Virus record (IMG/VR): IMGVR_UViG_3300046542_000074
Span: 37,376 to 101,375 of that record
Length of the DNA: 64,000 bases
From: a virus
Direction: 5' to 3' (one strand)
The position numbers and the translations under genes were made by a program. Positions within the stretch are counted from its first letter, which is position 1. Each line of letters opens with the position of its first letter. The notes beneath the pieces were generated by a model. It ran no database searches. It was given only the letters and a program-made list of their open reading frames with translations, and was not told the DNA's origin. Below are positions 42,755-50,543 of this stretch, in pieces.

Positions 42755-43801
42755 ATGTTTCAGTTTCATATCGAAGGCGCCCCAACCAACACTAACACTT
42801 CCGGTGAGTCCACTGGTTCTAAAGTAGATTGGGATGGCCGTCGTGAATATCTGGTAGCGAATTGCGGTACTGCTGAGAAGGCCGAGTCTACCATTGCAAT
42901 TGTTTCTGCTATCGTTGATTGTGGTCTTCAGCCTCAAGAAGACGCCAAGATGGAGTGGAAAGGTACTGATGCACAAAAGTCCGAGATTGAAGCCAAAGGT
43001 GTTGCTGGTCAAACCAAAGAGTACTTCGAAGTATTGCCAAACGATAACAAAGTTCCAACCCTGTATAAGCGCTGGCCTGTAAATGCAACACAGTCCTTCG
43101 CAGTGTTTGTGGATATTCCAAGTGTTCAACTGAATCAAAGCAAGTTCTTCGGTGAAGACGATGGTGAAAGTCACCCACTGCGTATGCTGCTGAACAACGA
43201 ATACTACCAACAAGGTGTTGGCAAGATCGTGAACAAAGGTGGTTACATTGTTAAGGAGAAGAACCATAGCACCACTGGTGGCAAGCAGTATGGTTTGGCT
43301 AAGACCAACACTCTGCACAAACTGGCTGATGCTACTGACAACTTGAACGAAGACAAGCTGTTCAAGCCTCAACAACTGGGCGCTCTGCTGGGTAAAGCAG
43401 TATTGGTTGAATACCAAGTAAATGAAACAGAGTCCAAGGGCAAGAAGTACTTGAACGAGAAAGTTTCTCTGAAAGGTCAAGTTCCGGGCATGATGAAAGC
43501 GATGATCCCAACTCTTGATCCTAAGTATATCTTTGGTGTAAGTTTCAAAGGTGAGCAAGATGAGGCTGTACTGAAGCAGTTGCGTCAATCGGTGATTACC
43601 ACCATGCAACAAGCAACTAACTTCAAAGGTAGTACTCTGGAAGCTGCACTTGTTAAACTTGGTCGAGTTAAGGCAAGCGAAGGGAATAGTGAGGGTGAGC
43701 AAAAAGAACCTGAGCCACAACCGCGTCAACTGGCTCCACAACAAAGTACTCCGCAACCGGCTCCGGATTTCGACAGTTTCGATGACGATATCCCATTTTA
43801 A
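42755..43801 (+). CDS. Single-stranded DNA-binding protein
   Basis: The 348-residue protein ends with DFDSFDDDIPF, the acidic tip used by bacterial SSB proteins to recruit partners, after a Pro/Gln-rich linker. The N-terminal 270 residues are a distinct DNA-binding domain with many Lys and aromatic residues. The gene has its own promoter and biased codons, as expected for an abundant protein. The gene product would cover single strands at replication forks and recruit other enzymes. The family name is not certain; the SSB role rests on the tail and context. Confidence 0.82.
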   Translation: MFQFHIEGAPTNTNTSGESTGSKVDWDGRREYLVANCGTAEKAESTIAIVSAIVDCGLQPQEDAKMEWKGTDAQKSEIEAKGVAGQTKEYFEVLPNDNKVPTLYKRWPVNATQSFAVFVDIPSVQLNQSKFFGEDDGESHPLRMLLNNEYYQQGVGKIVNKGGYIVKEKNHSTTGGKQYGLAKTNTLHKLADATDNLNEDKLFKPQQLGALLGKAVLVEYQVNETESKGKKYLNEKVSLKGQVPGMMKAMIPTLDPKYIFGVSFKGEQDEAVLKQLRQSVITTMQQATNFKGSTLEAALVKLGRVKASEGNSEGEQKEPEPQPRQLAPQQSTPQPAPDFDSFDDDIPF

Positions 43802-43862
43802 TTTGGTTGACTAAAGTAATAAGGCTGGCTAACAAAGCAGCCTCATGAATAAAGGAGAAAGT

Positions 43863-44039
43863 ATGAAAAGTGTAATTGTGTTTGTTCGTAACTACCACGA
43901 TGAAACCGATTGGGTTGAAACTGCGACATTTGGTACTGATTGCCATTATCACAGTGCTGCTCAATTTGTAAGTGAGCTTCAGAAGTTGTATAAACAACAC
44001 AATCCTGATAATGTAATTACTGATGTGGTGATTGGGTAA
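43863..44039 (+). CDS. Small hypothetical protein
   Basis: The 58-residue protein starts at ATG 43863, with AAAGGAG upstream; an ATG six codons earlier has no site. It begins MKSVIVFVRNYHDETDWVE. No family is recognised. Confidence 0.6.
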   Translation: MKSVIVFVRNYHDETDWVETATFGTDCHYHSAAQFVSELQKLYKQHNPDNVITDVVIG

Positions 44040-44221
44040 TGGGCAGTCAAATGTACACAAAGCAACAAATTCAACAGGCTTTCAAACAATGGCACGCTGA
44101 GAGCATTGCAAACCCTGAAGACTTCGATCAAGCCTACATTCACGCTAATGAAACAAGCGAAGACTACGGCAAAGAAATGGCTGAAGGTCTTATCAACTAC
44201 ATCAACAAACAACCTGTTTAA
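44039..44221 (+). CDS. Small hypothetical protein
   Basis: The 60-residue protein begins MGSQMYTKQQIQQAFKQW; its start overlaps the preceding stop. It is helical and acidic. The true start could be the fifth codon. No family is recognised. Confidence 0.58.
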   Translation: MGSQMYTKQQIQQAFKQWHAESIANPEDFDQAYIHANETSEDYGKEMAEGLINYINKQPV

Positions 44222-44238
44222 TAATTTAGGAGAAACAA

Positions 44239-44517
44239 ATGACTGAAGAGAATCGCATCACCCTGACCGAAGACCAACTGGCTTCCCGTCTGGTAGAACT
44301 GGAGAAACAAATCGAAGTACTGAAATCTGATGTCAAGGCTGTCAAGAAAGATGCTTCTTTCCATAAAGACGACAACCCAAAGGGTATCGCCAAAGATGAT
44401 GTAAAACGTATTCACAACTCGGCTAAGTTGTTTGTTAAGGATAACTTCTTTGAGAAGCGTGCTGAAGCTCTGGCAACCTTCGCCAAGTTCGAAGAACTGA
44501 ATCCAGATTACAATTGA
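44239..44517 (+). CDS. Hypothetical coiled-coil protein
   Basis: The 92-residue protein has a Leu/Glu/Lys coiled coil (about 13-45). A rho-independent terminator follows. AGGAGAAACAA precedes the ATG. No family is recognised. Confidence 0.6.
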   Translation: MTEENRITLTEDQLASRLVELEKQIEVLKSDVKAVKKDASFHKDDNPKGIAKDDVKRIHNSAKLFVKDNFFEKRAEALATFAKFEELNPDYN

Positions 44518-44543
44518 ATTACAATTAATACATAGAAGTATCG

Positions 44544-44574
44544 GCCTCGCATTCTTCGGAGTGCGGGGCTTTTT
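44544..44574 (+). terminator. Strong terminator with UUCG tetraloop
   Basis: An 11-bp stem, GCCTCGCATTC with GAGTGCGGGGC, closes the tetraloop TTCG and runs into TTTTT. It is among the most stable terminators in the window. Confidence 0.92.
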
Positions 44575-44599
44575 GTTGACTTAAATAAAGGAGATGTAA

Positions 44600-44878
44600 A
44601 TGGGTGTTGAGTATAAAGCCAAACTTTTGGTGGGTTTACCTTACGAGAAACTTGAAGAGTTCCTAGACGGCAAAGATCCTGAAGACTTCGGATTGGACTA
44701 TGCAAGTCCTTATTACGACTCTGATCCAAGCGAATGGATTGTCGGTGTAGAGGTCGCCTCCACAGAGGATTTTAGTTGGTGTGAAGTTGACGTACACGAA
44801 CATAAGAAAGCATTTGAAAAGTTTAAAGAAATTACAGGGTTGGTCGGTGAACTGATTCTTAGCCCACACGGACATTAA
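44600..44878 (+). CDS. Hypothetical protein
   Basis: The 92-residue protein is acidic and begins MGVEYKAKLLVGLPYEKLEE. AAGGAGATGTAA precedes the ATG. It lies between a terminator and an AP2-type mobile gene. No family is recognised. Confidence 0.6.
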   Translation: MGVEYKAKLLVGLPYEKLEEFLDGKDPEDFGLDYASPYYDSDPSEWIVGVEVASTEDFSWCEVDVHEHKKAFEKFKEITGLVGELILSPHGH

Positions 44879-44880
44879 GG

Positions 44881-45510
44881 ATGAACAAGTTTGGTAGACC
44901 ACTAAAGCCAAAGAACCTCAGTGCTGATGGATTCTACAATTCAGGTGGTAAGTACAAAACACGAATAAACGGCATTAAGGAGCCTGCTTGTAGATTGTGG
45001 GAGAACATGAAGTCCCGTATCTACTACCTGCCAAAGATGAACGAGGGTAAGTTTGGAAAGTACTCTGACCAAGTTATCTGTGAGGATTGGAAGGATTATC
45101 AGAACTTCGCTGCTTGGTTTGAGGATGCAACTTCCAAGCACTATGACAAGGGTTGGCAACTTGACAAAGACTTAATAAGTACAGAGAAACTTTACTCACC
45201 AGAAACTTGTGTATTCTTACCTGAAGAGGTAAATAAGGCTCTCAACATTAAGAGTCGAGCACGGGGTGAGGTTTGCTTGGGTGTAAGTTACAGCAAAGAC
45301 GCCACCAAATTGTATGTTCAATACGCCTGCAAACACTCTGATTTCGCAGTTAGAAAGTGGTTCAGCTTAGATAAATTGCAAGAAGGGTTCCAGATGTACA
45401 AGACTGCTCGTGAGCGGTACATCAAGCATCTGGCAGAGAAGTACAAAGATAAGCTTGACCCGAGGGCATATGCTGCTCTTGTTTCATATAAAATTACAAT
45501 GGAGGATTAA
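44881..45510 (+). CDS. AP2-type, HNH-like mobile endonuclease
   Basis: The 209-residue protein resembles the protein at 28797 in its order of elements: RLWENMKSRIYYL, VICEDWKDYQNFAAWF, LDKDLISTEKLYSPETC, then an AP2-like region. Proteins of this kind are mobile DNA-binding or cutting enzymes. Its stop overlaps the next start (5'-3' exonuclease), so it may have inserted in front of that gene. TAAGGATG spans the start. Confidence 0.68.
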   Translation: MNKFGRPLKPKNLSADGFYNSGGKYKTRINGIKEPACRLWENMKSRIYYLPKMNEGKFGKYSDQVICEDWKDYQNFAAWFEDATSKHYDKGWQLDKDLISTEKLYSPETCVFLPEEVNKALNIKSRARGEVCLGVSYSKDATKLYVQYACKHSDFAVRKWFSLDKLQEGFQMYKTARERYIKHLAEKYKDKLDPRAYAALVSYKITMED

Positions 45511-46475
45511 TGACTAGAAGTTTTTGTGCAATCGACGGAGATTTGGTGGGGTTCAAGGCAGCAGCCGCTTGTGAGACCCGGACAATTGAAGTATCCAAAG
45601 ATGATATTTCGGTTGGGAACTTCCCAAACAGAACTAAGTTCAAAGCTTGGCTGAAAGACCAAGTTGGAAGTCCAGACTACTCAGAGTTCACAATCAAAGA
45701 TGTTCAAACTGTTGAGGACATTGCAAACTGCCTGCACACAGTCAAAGTAATGATCCAGAGTATTCATGCTGCTACAGGCTGCGATGATGTTCGTGTGGTT
45801 GTGCAAGGAGAAGGCAACTTCCGAGATAAACTGCTGTTGCCAAGTAAATACAAAGGTAATCGTAAAGATACACTCAAACCCTTGTACTTGAAAGAGGCGC
45901 GTGAGTACTTGATTATCCGCTTCGATGCAGAACTTGCACACGGTAAAGAAAGTGACGATGTGTTGGCTGCCTATGCTTATCAGGGTTACATGAACAAGAC
46001 TAAAATTGTTCAATGCTCTACTGATAAAGATGCGAACAGCAACGTCGGTTACTTGTACAATTGGGATAAGATGGAAGAACCTGAGTTGATCCAAGGTCTT
46101 GGACATTTGATTCGAAACGACAAAGGGGAGGTTAAGGGTAAAGGTCGTAAGTGGTTCTATCACCAAATTCTGTTCGGTGATCGTTCTGACAACTATATCC
46201 CATATGCCCTTACTAAATCGAAGTTTGGAGAGAAGGCAGCGTTCGACGTGATTAACGAACTTGCGACTGATAAAGAATGTTGGCAGGCAATTTACAACAC
46301 ATACAAGACTTGGTATCCAGAGACTTTCGAGTACACAGCTTGGGACGGGACGGCTGTGCAAGGCGATGCACTGCAACAAATGCAAATGTATATCGACTGT
46401 GCGCACATGCAACGATTTGAAAATGATCGTTTGATTGCCGCAGATATTCTTGACCGCATGGGGATCGAACAATGA
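45510..46475 (+). CDS. 5'-3' exonuclease (FEN/T5-like)
   Basis: The 321-residue protein has the metal motifs of phage flap exonucleases: IDGDLV (about 8-13), SKYKGNRKDT, LKEAREYL, ESDDVLA and STDKDAN, and LFGDRSDN with the helix-hairpin-helix region. It would remove primers or flaps and process replication forks. ATG 45510 overlaps the preceding stop. Confidence 0.88.
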   Translation: MTRSFCAIDGDLVGFKAAAACETRTIEVSKDDISVGNFPNRTKFKAWLKDQVGSPDYSEFTIKDVQTVEDIANCLHTVKVMIQSIHAATGCDDVRVVVQGEGNFRDKLLLPSKYKGNRKDTLKPLYLKEAREYLIIRFDAELAHGKESDDVLAAYAYQGYMNKTKIVQCSTDKDANSNVGYLYNWDKMEEPELIQGLGHLIRNDKGEVKGKGRKWFYHQILFGDRSDNYIPYALTKSKFGEKAAFDVINELATDKECWQAIYNTYKTWYPETFEYTAWDGTAVQGDALQQMQMYIDCAHMQRFENDRLIAADILDRMGIEQ

Positions 46476-46693
46476 GTTGGGTTGTAATTACAGATAATCC
46501 GTATTACCCAAGTGTGTTGGTAGTGGCTACAGCCAATGAGGCGTGTAAGGTGTATGATGCCATCAAAGAAACCCGCGACTACCGAGATGACAATGAGTAT
46601 GCGTATGCTGTTGAAATCACACACATTCCGGGTACTAAGTTAAAGACACAAGACTGGGAACATGTTACTGTCGAAGGTGTTACTTATCTATGA
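46472..46693 (+). CDS. Small hypothetical protein
   Basis: The 73-residue protein overlaps both neighbours (ATGA junctions), so it is part of the nuclease operon. It begins MSWVVITDNPYYPSVLVV. No family is recognised. Confidence 0.6.
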   Translation: MSWVVITDNPYYPSVLVVATANEACKVYDAIKETRDYRDDNEYAYAVEITHIPGTKLKTQDWEHVTVEGVTYL

Positions 46694-47277
46694 CAGTACC
46701 CTCACCAGCAGACCTAAAGAAACGGGAAGCCAAACTTAAAGAGTTCACGAAACGATTGACAGATGAAGGTAAACCTCAAGAAAAACATGTGGTTGCAGTG
46801 GTTCGCTCAGCCATCCGTCAGGCGTGGATGAAATCGGACGTGAAGTTGAGCTTTCTGTATAAAAACACTATTCCTGATATGGATCCACTTACCCGGACAA
46901 AGTGGTTGTACAAGTGCGAGATTTGTGGGAACATGTTCAAACAAAATGAAATCGAAGTTGACCACCGACATACTGGTGGTACAAAGTTCACAGAGGTACA
47001 TGAGTTTGAACAGTTCTTCAGGAACGTACTGATGGTGAGTGAAAATGACTTGCAGATTCTTTGTAAGGCAGACCATGCAACTAAAACGCTGTCGGAGGTT
47101 TTAGGTATTAGCTTTGAAGAAGCAGTAATTGAGAAGCTTGTAATCGGCACGATGAAAGAATCAGCTAAAAATATTGATAGCTTTCTCGCTCAACACGGTG
47201 TATCATGTGCCCGTAACAAAGATGCAAGGCGAATTGCAGTGCGGGGAGTACTTACAAAACTAGGAGTAAAAGAGTGA
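46690..47277 (+). CDS. HNH nuclease of the replication region
   Basis: The 195-residue protein has a zinc-stabilised HNH domain: YKCEICG (about 74-80), IEVDHRHTGG (about 89-98) and LQILCKADHATKT. The N-terminal RSAIRQAWMKSDVKL and DMDPLTRTKWLYKC match a set of HNH proteins widely linked to phage replication genes. It is likely a recombination or DNA-processing nuclease rather than a mobile gene. Its start overlaps the previous stop. Confidence 0.85.
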   Translation: MTVPSPADLKKREAKLKEFTKRLTDEGKPQEKHVVAVVRSAIRQAWMKSDVKLSFLYKNTIPDMDPLTRTKWLYKCEICGNMFKQNEIEVDHRHTGGTKFTEVHEFEQFFRNVLMVSENDLQILCKADHATKTLSEVLGISFEEAVIEKLVIGTMKESAKNIDSFLAQHGVSCARNKDARRIAVRGVLTKLGVKE

Positions 47278-47450
47278 AAACAGTTCGTGTGACGGTTGAT
47301 TATGCCCATGATACAACCAAGGGTAAGTTGTACCAGACAATCGCAGAGCCGTATGAGTGTTACACGCCGAATAGCGTGTGGATTGTGGACGACGTTGGAG
47401 AAGAGTACATACTATTAGCTGGAGAGTACGAAGTGCTTTCCGAATGCTAA
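47274..47450 (+). CDS. Small SH3-like protein (58 residues)
   Basis: It starts with GTG 47274, overlapping the HNH stop, with AGGAG upstream. It carries TTKGKLYQTI and SVWIVDDVGEEYILLAGE. The T-x-G-K-x-Y...D-x-G-E pattern recurs in the proteins at 48008 and 48211. These look like small SH3-type barrels. The function is unknown. Confidence 0.62.
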   Translation: MKTVRVTVDYAHDTTKGKLYQTIAEPYECYTPNSVWIVDDVGEEYILLAGEYEVLSEC

Positions 47451-47671
47451 CCCACAACTACCGAATTCTCCGTGATTATGACAAAGAGTTCGGAGGTCAT
47501 CTGTATAAAATGGTTTGTGTATATTATGTAGATGACAAGCTTAGTTCTTTCTCTTACACTGATACTGGTAGCGCTGAGACTCGTGAGGGCATCTACTTTG
47601 ATGTTCTTCGCTTGAATCAAGCGCTTTCCCTTCCAACATTACACCCGGAGGACTTTCCTGATGAAAAGTAA
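47444..47671 (+). CDS. Hypothetical protein
   Basis: The 75-residue protein starts at ATG 47444, overlapping the previous stop; an upstream frame lies in that gene. It begins MLTHNYRILRDYDKEFGG and is beta in its first half. No family is recognised. Confidence 0.58.
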   Translation: MLTHNYRILRDYDKEFGGHLYKMVCVYYVDDKLSSFSYTDTGSAETREGIYFDVLRLNQALSLPTLHPEDFPDEK

Positions 47672-47915
47672 ATTAAGCATTGAAGAGTTGGCTCGCATTG
47701 TTGCAGACTTGCAGGTTAGAGTTCGTGCATTGGAGATTGGTCAACAACAGTCACGACATGACAACCCGGACAAGAGTTACTGGCAGAATCCAAACGGTAT
47801 CGGTCATAGCCACTCTATCACCTCTATTGGTGCAGTAGATGCTTACGGAGATACACACCAGCCATTCTCGATTACCTGTTCTCCAAGACTCAAAGACTTG
47901 GATCAAATTAAATGA
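47661..47915 (+). CDS. Hypothetical protein
   Basis: The 84-residue protein has an N-terminal coiled coil (ELARIVADLQVRVRALEIG) and a Ser/His-rich end. GGAGG lies 10 bases upstream. It overlaps the preceding gene. No family is recognised. Confidence 0.58.
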   Translation: MKSKLSIEELARIVADLQVRVRALEIGQQQSRHDNPDKSYWQNPNGIGHSHSITSIGAVDAYGDTHQPFSITCSPRLKDLDQIK

Positions 47916-48007
47916 CGGTTTACAACCTGATAAGTTTCGACTATACTGCTCAGCTTATCCAATGCTGTTTGGTATTCCAATACCTGATTGATTAAAGGAG
48001 AGACAAA

Positions 48008-48214
48008 ATGAGAGTTAAGTGTCTGGTTACTGAGTACGATGTAACTGAGGGTACTATTTACGAAGTGGCTAGTTCGTATTCGTTTGCTGGCAGTAATCTG
48101 TTTGAAGTTGAAGTGCGAGATAACGTCGGTGAACTCTGGAGTCTTCATAATAATGAACACCTCAACGAGTTTGAAGTTGTGGAAGAAGAGGATGTAATCG
48201 TGTGTGAAGAATGA
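48008..48214 (+). CDS. Small SH3-like protein
   Basis: The 68-residue protein has TEGTIYEVASSY...RDNVGELWSLHNNEH and ends EFEVVEEED, the same order of elements as its neighbours at 47274 and 48211. AAAGGAGAGACAAA precedes the ATG. The function is unknown. Confidence 0.62.
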   Translation: MRVKCLVTEYDVTEGTIYEVASSYSFAGSNLFEVEVRDNVGELWSLHNNEHLNEFEVVEEEDVIVCEE

Positions 48215-48387
48215 GTATGATGAAAGTTAGAATGATCGCTGATCTTGGGGAGGGCACTGAGTTTGTCACAGTGGGTAAGGTGTACGACTGCAAGCGTGTA
48301 AGTACGCAAGGTACGGCTTATATCAGCGATAACGAAGGCATGACTTCTGAACTTTACAAAGGTGAATGGGAGATGGTTGATGAATAA
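48211..48387 (+). CDS. Small SH3-like protein (58 residues)
   Basis: It begins MSMMKVRMIADLGEG and has VGKVYDCKRV...SDNEGMTSELYKGEWEMVDE, parallel to the preceding protein. Its start overlaps the preceding stop. The pair may have arisen by duplication. Confidence 0.62.
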   Translation: MSMMKVRMIADLGEGTEFVTVGKVYDCKRVSTQGTAYISDNEGMTSELYKGEWEMVDE

Positions 48388-48673
48388 TGTGTTTCCGCTG
48401 TATCCAAATGGTATTCCACACGATGTGCTCGGTCGTCTTGCTAAGATTAGCGTAGATAAGCGCGGCCAAGTAAAAGCAACTGGAACTTTTGCTGACAGTA
48501 TTGCGACCAGCATTGAAGAGGAACGACAGTTTCTGCACAACACTTTGAATGATACTTTGGCAGCCTTGCACACGATGAGTGTTAACGAGAAGTATGAGAC
48601 TTTTGCAGGGTTGAGTGAGAGTATGAAGGATGTCTTTGACTTGTACATTAACGAGAAATTGAAGGGGAATTAA
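48380..48673 (+). CDS. Hypothetical protein
   Basis: The 97-residue protein starts at ATG 48380, with GGGAG seven bases upstream, and is mostly helical with a conserved-looking YPNGIPHDVLG segment. It overlaps its neighbours on both sides. No family is recognised. Confidence 0.58.
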   Translation: MNNVFPLYPNGIPHDVLGRLAKISVDKRGQVKATGTFADSIATSIEEERQFLHNTLNDTLAALHTMSVNEKYETFAGLSESMKDVFDLYINEKLKGN

Positions 48674-48897
48674 TGGCATACGCAATTAGTCTTAAAACTG
48701 AGAGTGGTGACGATTACTTGTACTGTGTAGATGTTTTGGATGACGCTGTATTCAAAATCAAACAAGGCATGGGCGAAGAACTCGCTTACGTGTATAGTGC
48801 CGGCATTGCATCTAGTATTAGCCCTGACGAGAAGTGCATCAATCAACTACGAGAGTTGATTGGCGAAGCAATTGAAAAAGCCCAAGAATCTATTTAA
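48673..48897 (+). CDS. Small hypothetical protein
   Basis: The 74-residue protein begins MAYAISLKTESGDDYLYC. It overlaps the previous stop by one base. AAGGGGAATTA precedes the ATG. No family is recognised. Confidence 0.58.
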   Translation: MAYAISLKTESGDDYLYCVDVLDDAVFKIKQGMGEELAYVYSAGIASSISPDEKCINQLRELIGEAIEKAQESI

Positions 48898-48906
48898 GGA
48901 GAATTA

Positions 48907-49878
48907 ATGCAATACACTATGCGACCACTGAAGGATTGGCATCAAGAAGCTGTACAGCTTAAAGGTTTGGGTTACAGCAGTCGTCAGATTGCTAAGTTGT
49001 TGAACGTAGGTAAGACTTCGGTTAACGATATATTGTCGAAGCTAAACGGTAGTTTCTACGGCTGGAAAGATGAAACAGACGTTGCACTAGAGGGTGAGTA
49101 CATACCCAAGGGTGGCCCGCGTATCCTTGTTTACGACACAGAAACAGCACCACTTTTAGGTTATGTTTGGAAGTTGTGGGATAACAATGTTGGGCTGAAT
49201 CAGATTCATTCTGACTGGCACTTCTTGTCTTGGGCTGCTAAGTGGCTGGGCGAAGAGGAAGTGTACTATGAAGACCAGAAAGATGCTGCAAACATCGAGG
49301 ATGACTTCCTGTTGCTGCAAGGTATCTGGCGTCTGTTGGACGAAGCGGACTTTGTAATCACACAGAATGGTAAGAAGTTTGACCAGAAGAAATTGAATGC
49401 CCGCTTTGTATTACACGGCATGAAACCACCTTCGGCTTATCGACACATTGATGTTCTGCAAATTGCTAAGGCAGTGTTTGGCTTCACTTCGAATAAATTG
49501 GAGTACATGACTAACGCGCTGTGCAAGAAGTACAAGAAGTCTGGACACCCAACCTTCGCAGGGTTTGAGTTGTGGAGTGAATGTATGAAGCGCAACCCAT
49601 TGGCTTGGGCAGAGATGAAGGAATACAACATTCTGGATATCTTGAGTCTGGAAGAACTGTTTTACATTCTGGCTCCGTGGGATAACAAACTTCCAAACTT
49701 CGATGTGTACCAAGATGAGGTAAGTGATAATAGTGACTGGACTACCAATGGGTTTGTATATTCTAATCTTGGTAAGTACGATCGTTATGTTCATTCTGAG
49801 ACTGGGCAACAACGTCGTGGTGCTGTAAACTTGCTGAGCAAAGAGAAACGTAACAGTCTTATGAGGAACATTGTGTGA
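48907..49878 (+). CDS. HTH-exonuclease fusion, DEDD (RNase H-like) type
   Basis: The 323-residue protein has an N-terminal helix-turn-helix (about 11-47, GYSSRQIAKLLNVGKTSV) and a DEDD exonuclease domain: VYDTETAPL (about 74-82), ITQNGKKFD (about 151-159) and YNILDILSLEEL. It would digest or proofread DNA, or degrade RNA, at sites chosen by the HTH part. The family resembles YprB-type RNase H-like nucleases. AAGGAGAATTA precedes the ATG. Confidence 0.8.
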   Translation: MQYTMRPLKDWHQEAVQLKGLGYSSRQIAKLLNVGKTSVNDILSKLNGSFYGWKDETDVALEGEYIPKGGPRILVYDTETAPLLGYVWKLWDNNVGLNQIHSDWHFLSWAAKWLGEEEVYYEDQKDAANIEDDFLLLQGIWRLLDEADFVITQNGKKFDQKKLNARFVLHGMKPPSAYRHIDVLQIAKAVFGFTSNKLEYMTNALCKKYKKSGHPTFAGFELWSECMKRNPLAWAEMKEYNILDILSLEELFYILAPWDNKLPNFDVYQDEVSDNSDWTTNGFVYSNLGKYDRYVHSETGQQRRGAVNLLSKEKRNSLMRNIV

Positions 49879-50102
49879 AAGAAGCACTGATTAAACTGAT
49901 TGCTGGCCTTGAGGGTCAGTACAAGCATGAAAGCAACTTCTACAACGCTTACATGGGTTTGGACGATAACGATGGTGATATCAGCAACTGGTGTAATAAC
50001 CACTTCGAAGACTCTGTTGAAATGGGTTTTGGTGTAGGAGAACGCTCAGCTACATTTGATATCATTGAACAACTTAAACAAATCGTAGGAGAACACGCTT
50101 GA
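49875..50102 (+). CDS. Small hypothetical protein
   Basis: The 75-residue protein starts with GTG 49875, overlapping the preceding stop. It is acidic and helical. Its stop overlaps the dUTPase start. No family is recognised. Confidence 0.58.
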   Translation: MKEALIKLIAGLEGQYKHESNFYNAYMGLDDNDGDISNWCNNHFEDSVEMGFGVGERSATFDIIEQLKQIVGEHA

Positions 50103-50533
50103 AAGGCTTGAAAGTAAAACTGAAGAAGCTGCACCCAAAAGCAATTACCCCAACTTATGCTACCGATGGCAGTGGTTGTTTCGATATCTACAGCCTTACA
50201 TCAGGCGAAGTAACACAGACCCTTACTGTTGATACCGGGTTGGCCTTTGAAGTGCCAGAAGGCCATGTGATGCTTGTGTTCTCTCGTTCTGGACACGGAT
50301 TTAAGAACAATGTACGGCTGGCAAACTGTGTTGGTGTGATTGATGCAGATTACCGGGGAGAGCTGAAAGTAAAACTAACTTCTGACACTGAGTGGAATTC
50401 GTTCTACGTCAATGTAGGTGATCGAATTGCTCAAGGTATGGTGTTGCCAATCGAGCAAGTGCAGTTTGAGGAAGTAGAAGAGTTGTCGGATACAGAACGT
50501 GGTGCGGGCGGTTTTGGCTCTAGCGGGCAATAA
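50099..50533 (+). CDS. dut: dUTPase
   Basis: The 144-residue protein has the trimeric dUTPase motifs: GSGCFDIY, SRSGHGFKNN, GVIDADYRGE, RIAQGM and the C-terminal RGAGGFGSSG. It converts dUTP to dUMP, which feeds the ThyX reaction and keeps uracil out of DNA. The start is TTG 50099, with AGGAG upstream. Confidence 0.92.
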   Translation: MKGLKVKLKKLHPKAITPTYATDGSGCFDIYSLTSGEVTQTLTVDTGLAFEVPEGHVMLVFSRSGHGFKNNVRLANCVGVIDADYRGELKVKLTSDTEWNSFYVNVGDRIAQGMVLPIEQVQFEEVEELSDTERGAGGFGSSGQ

Positions 50534-50543
50534 GGAGAATAGT

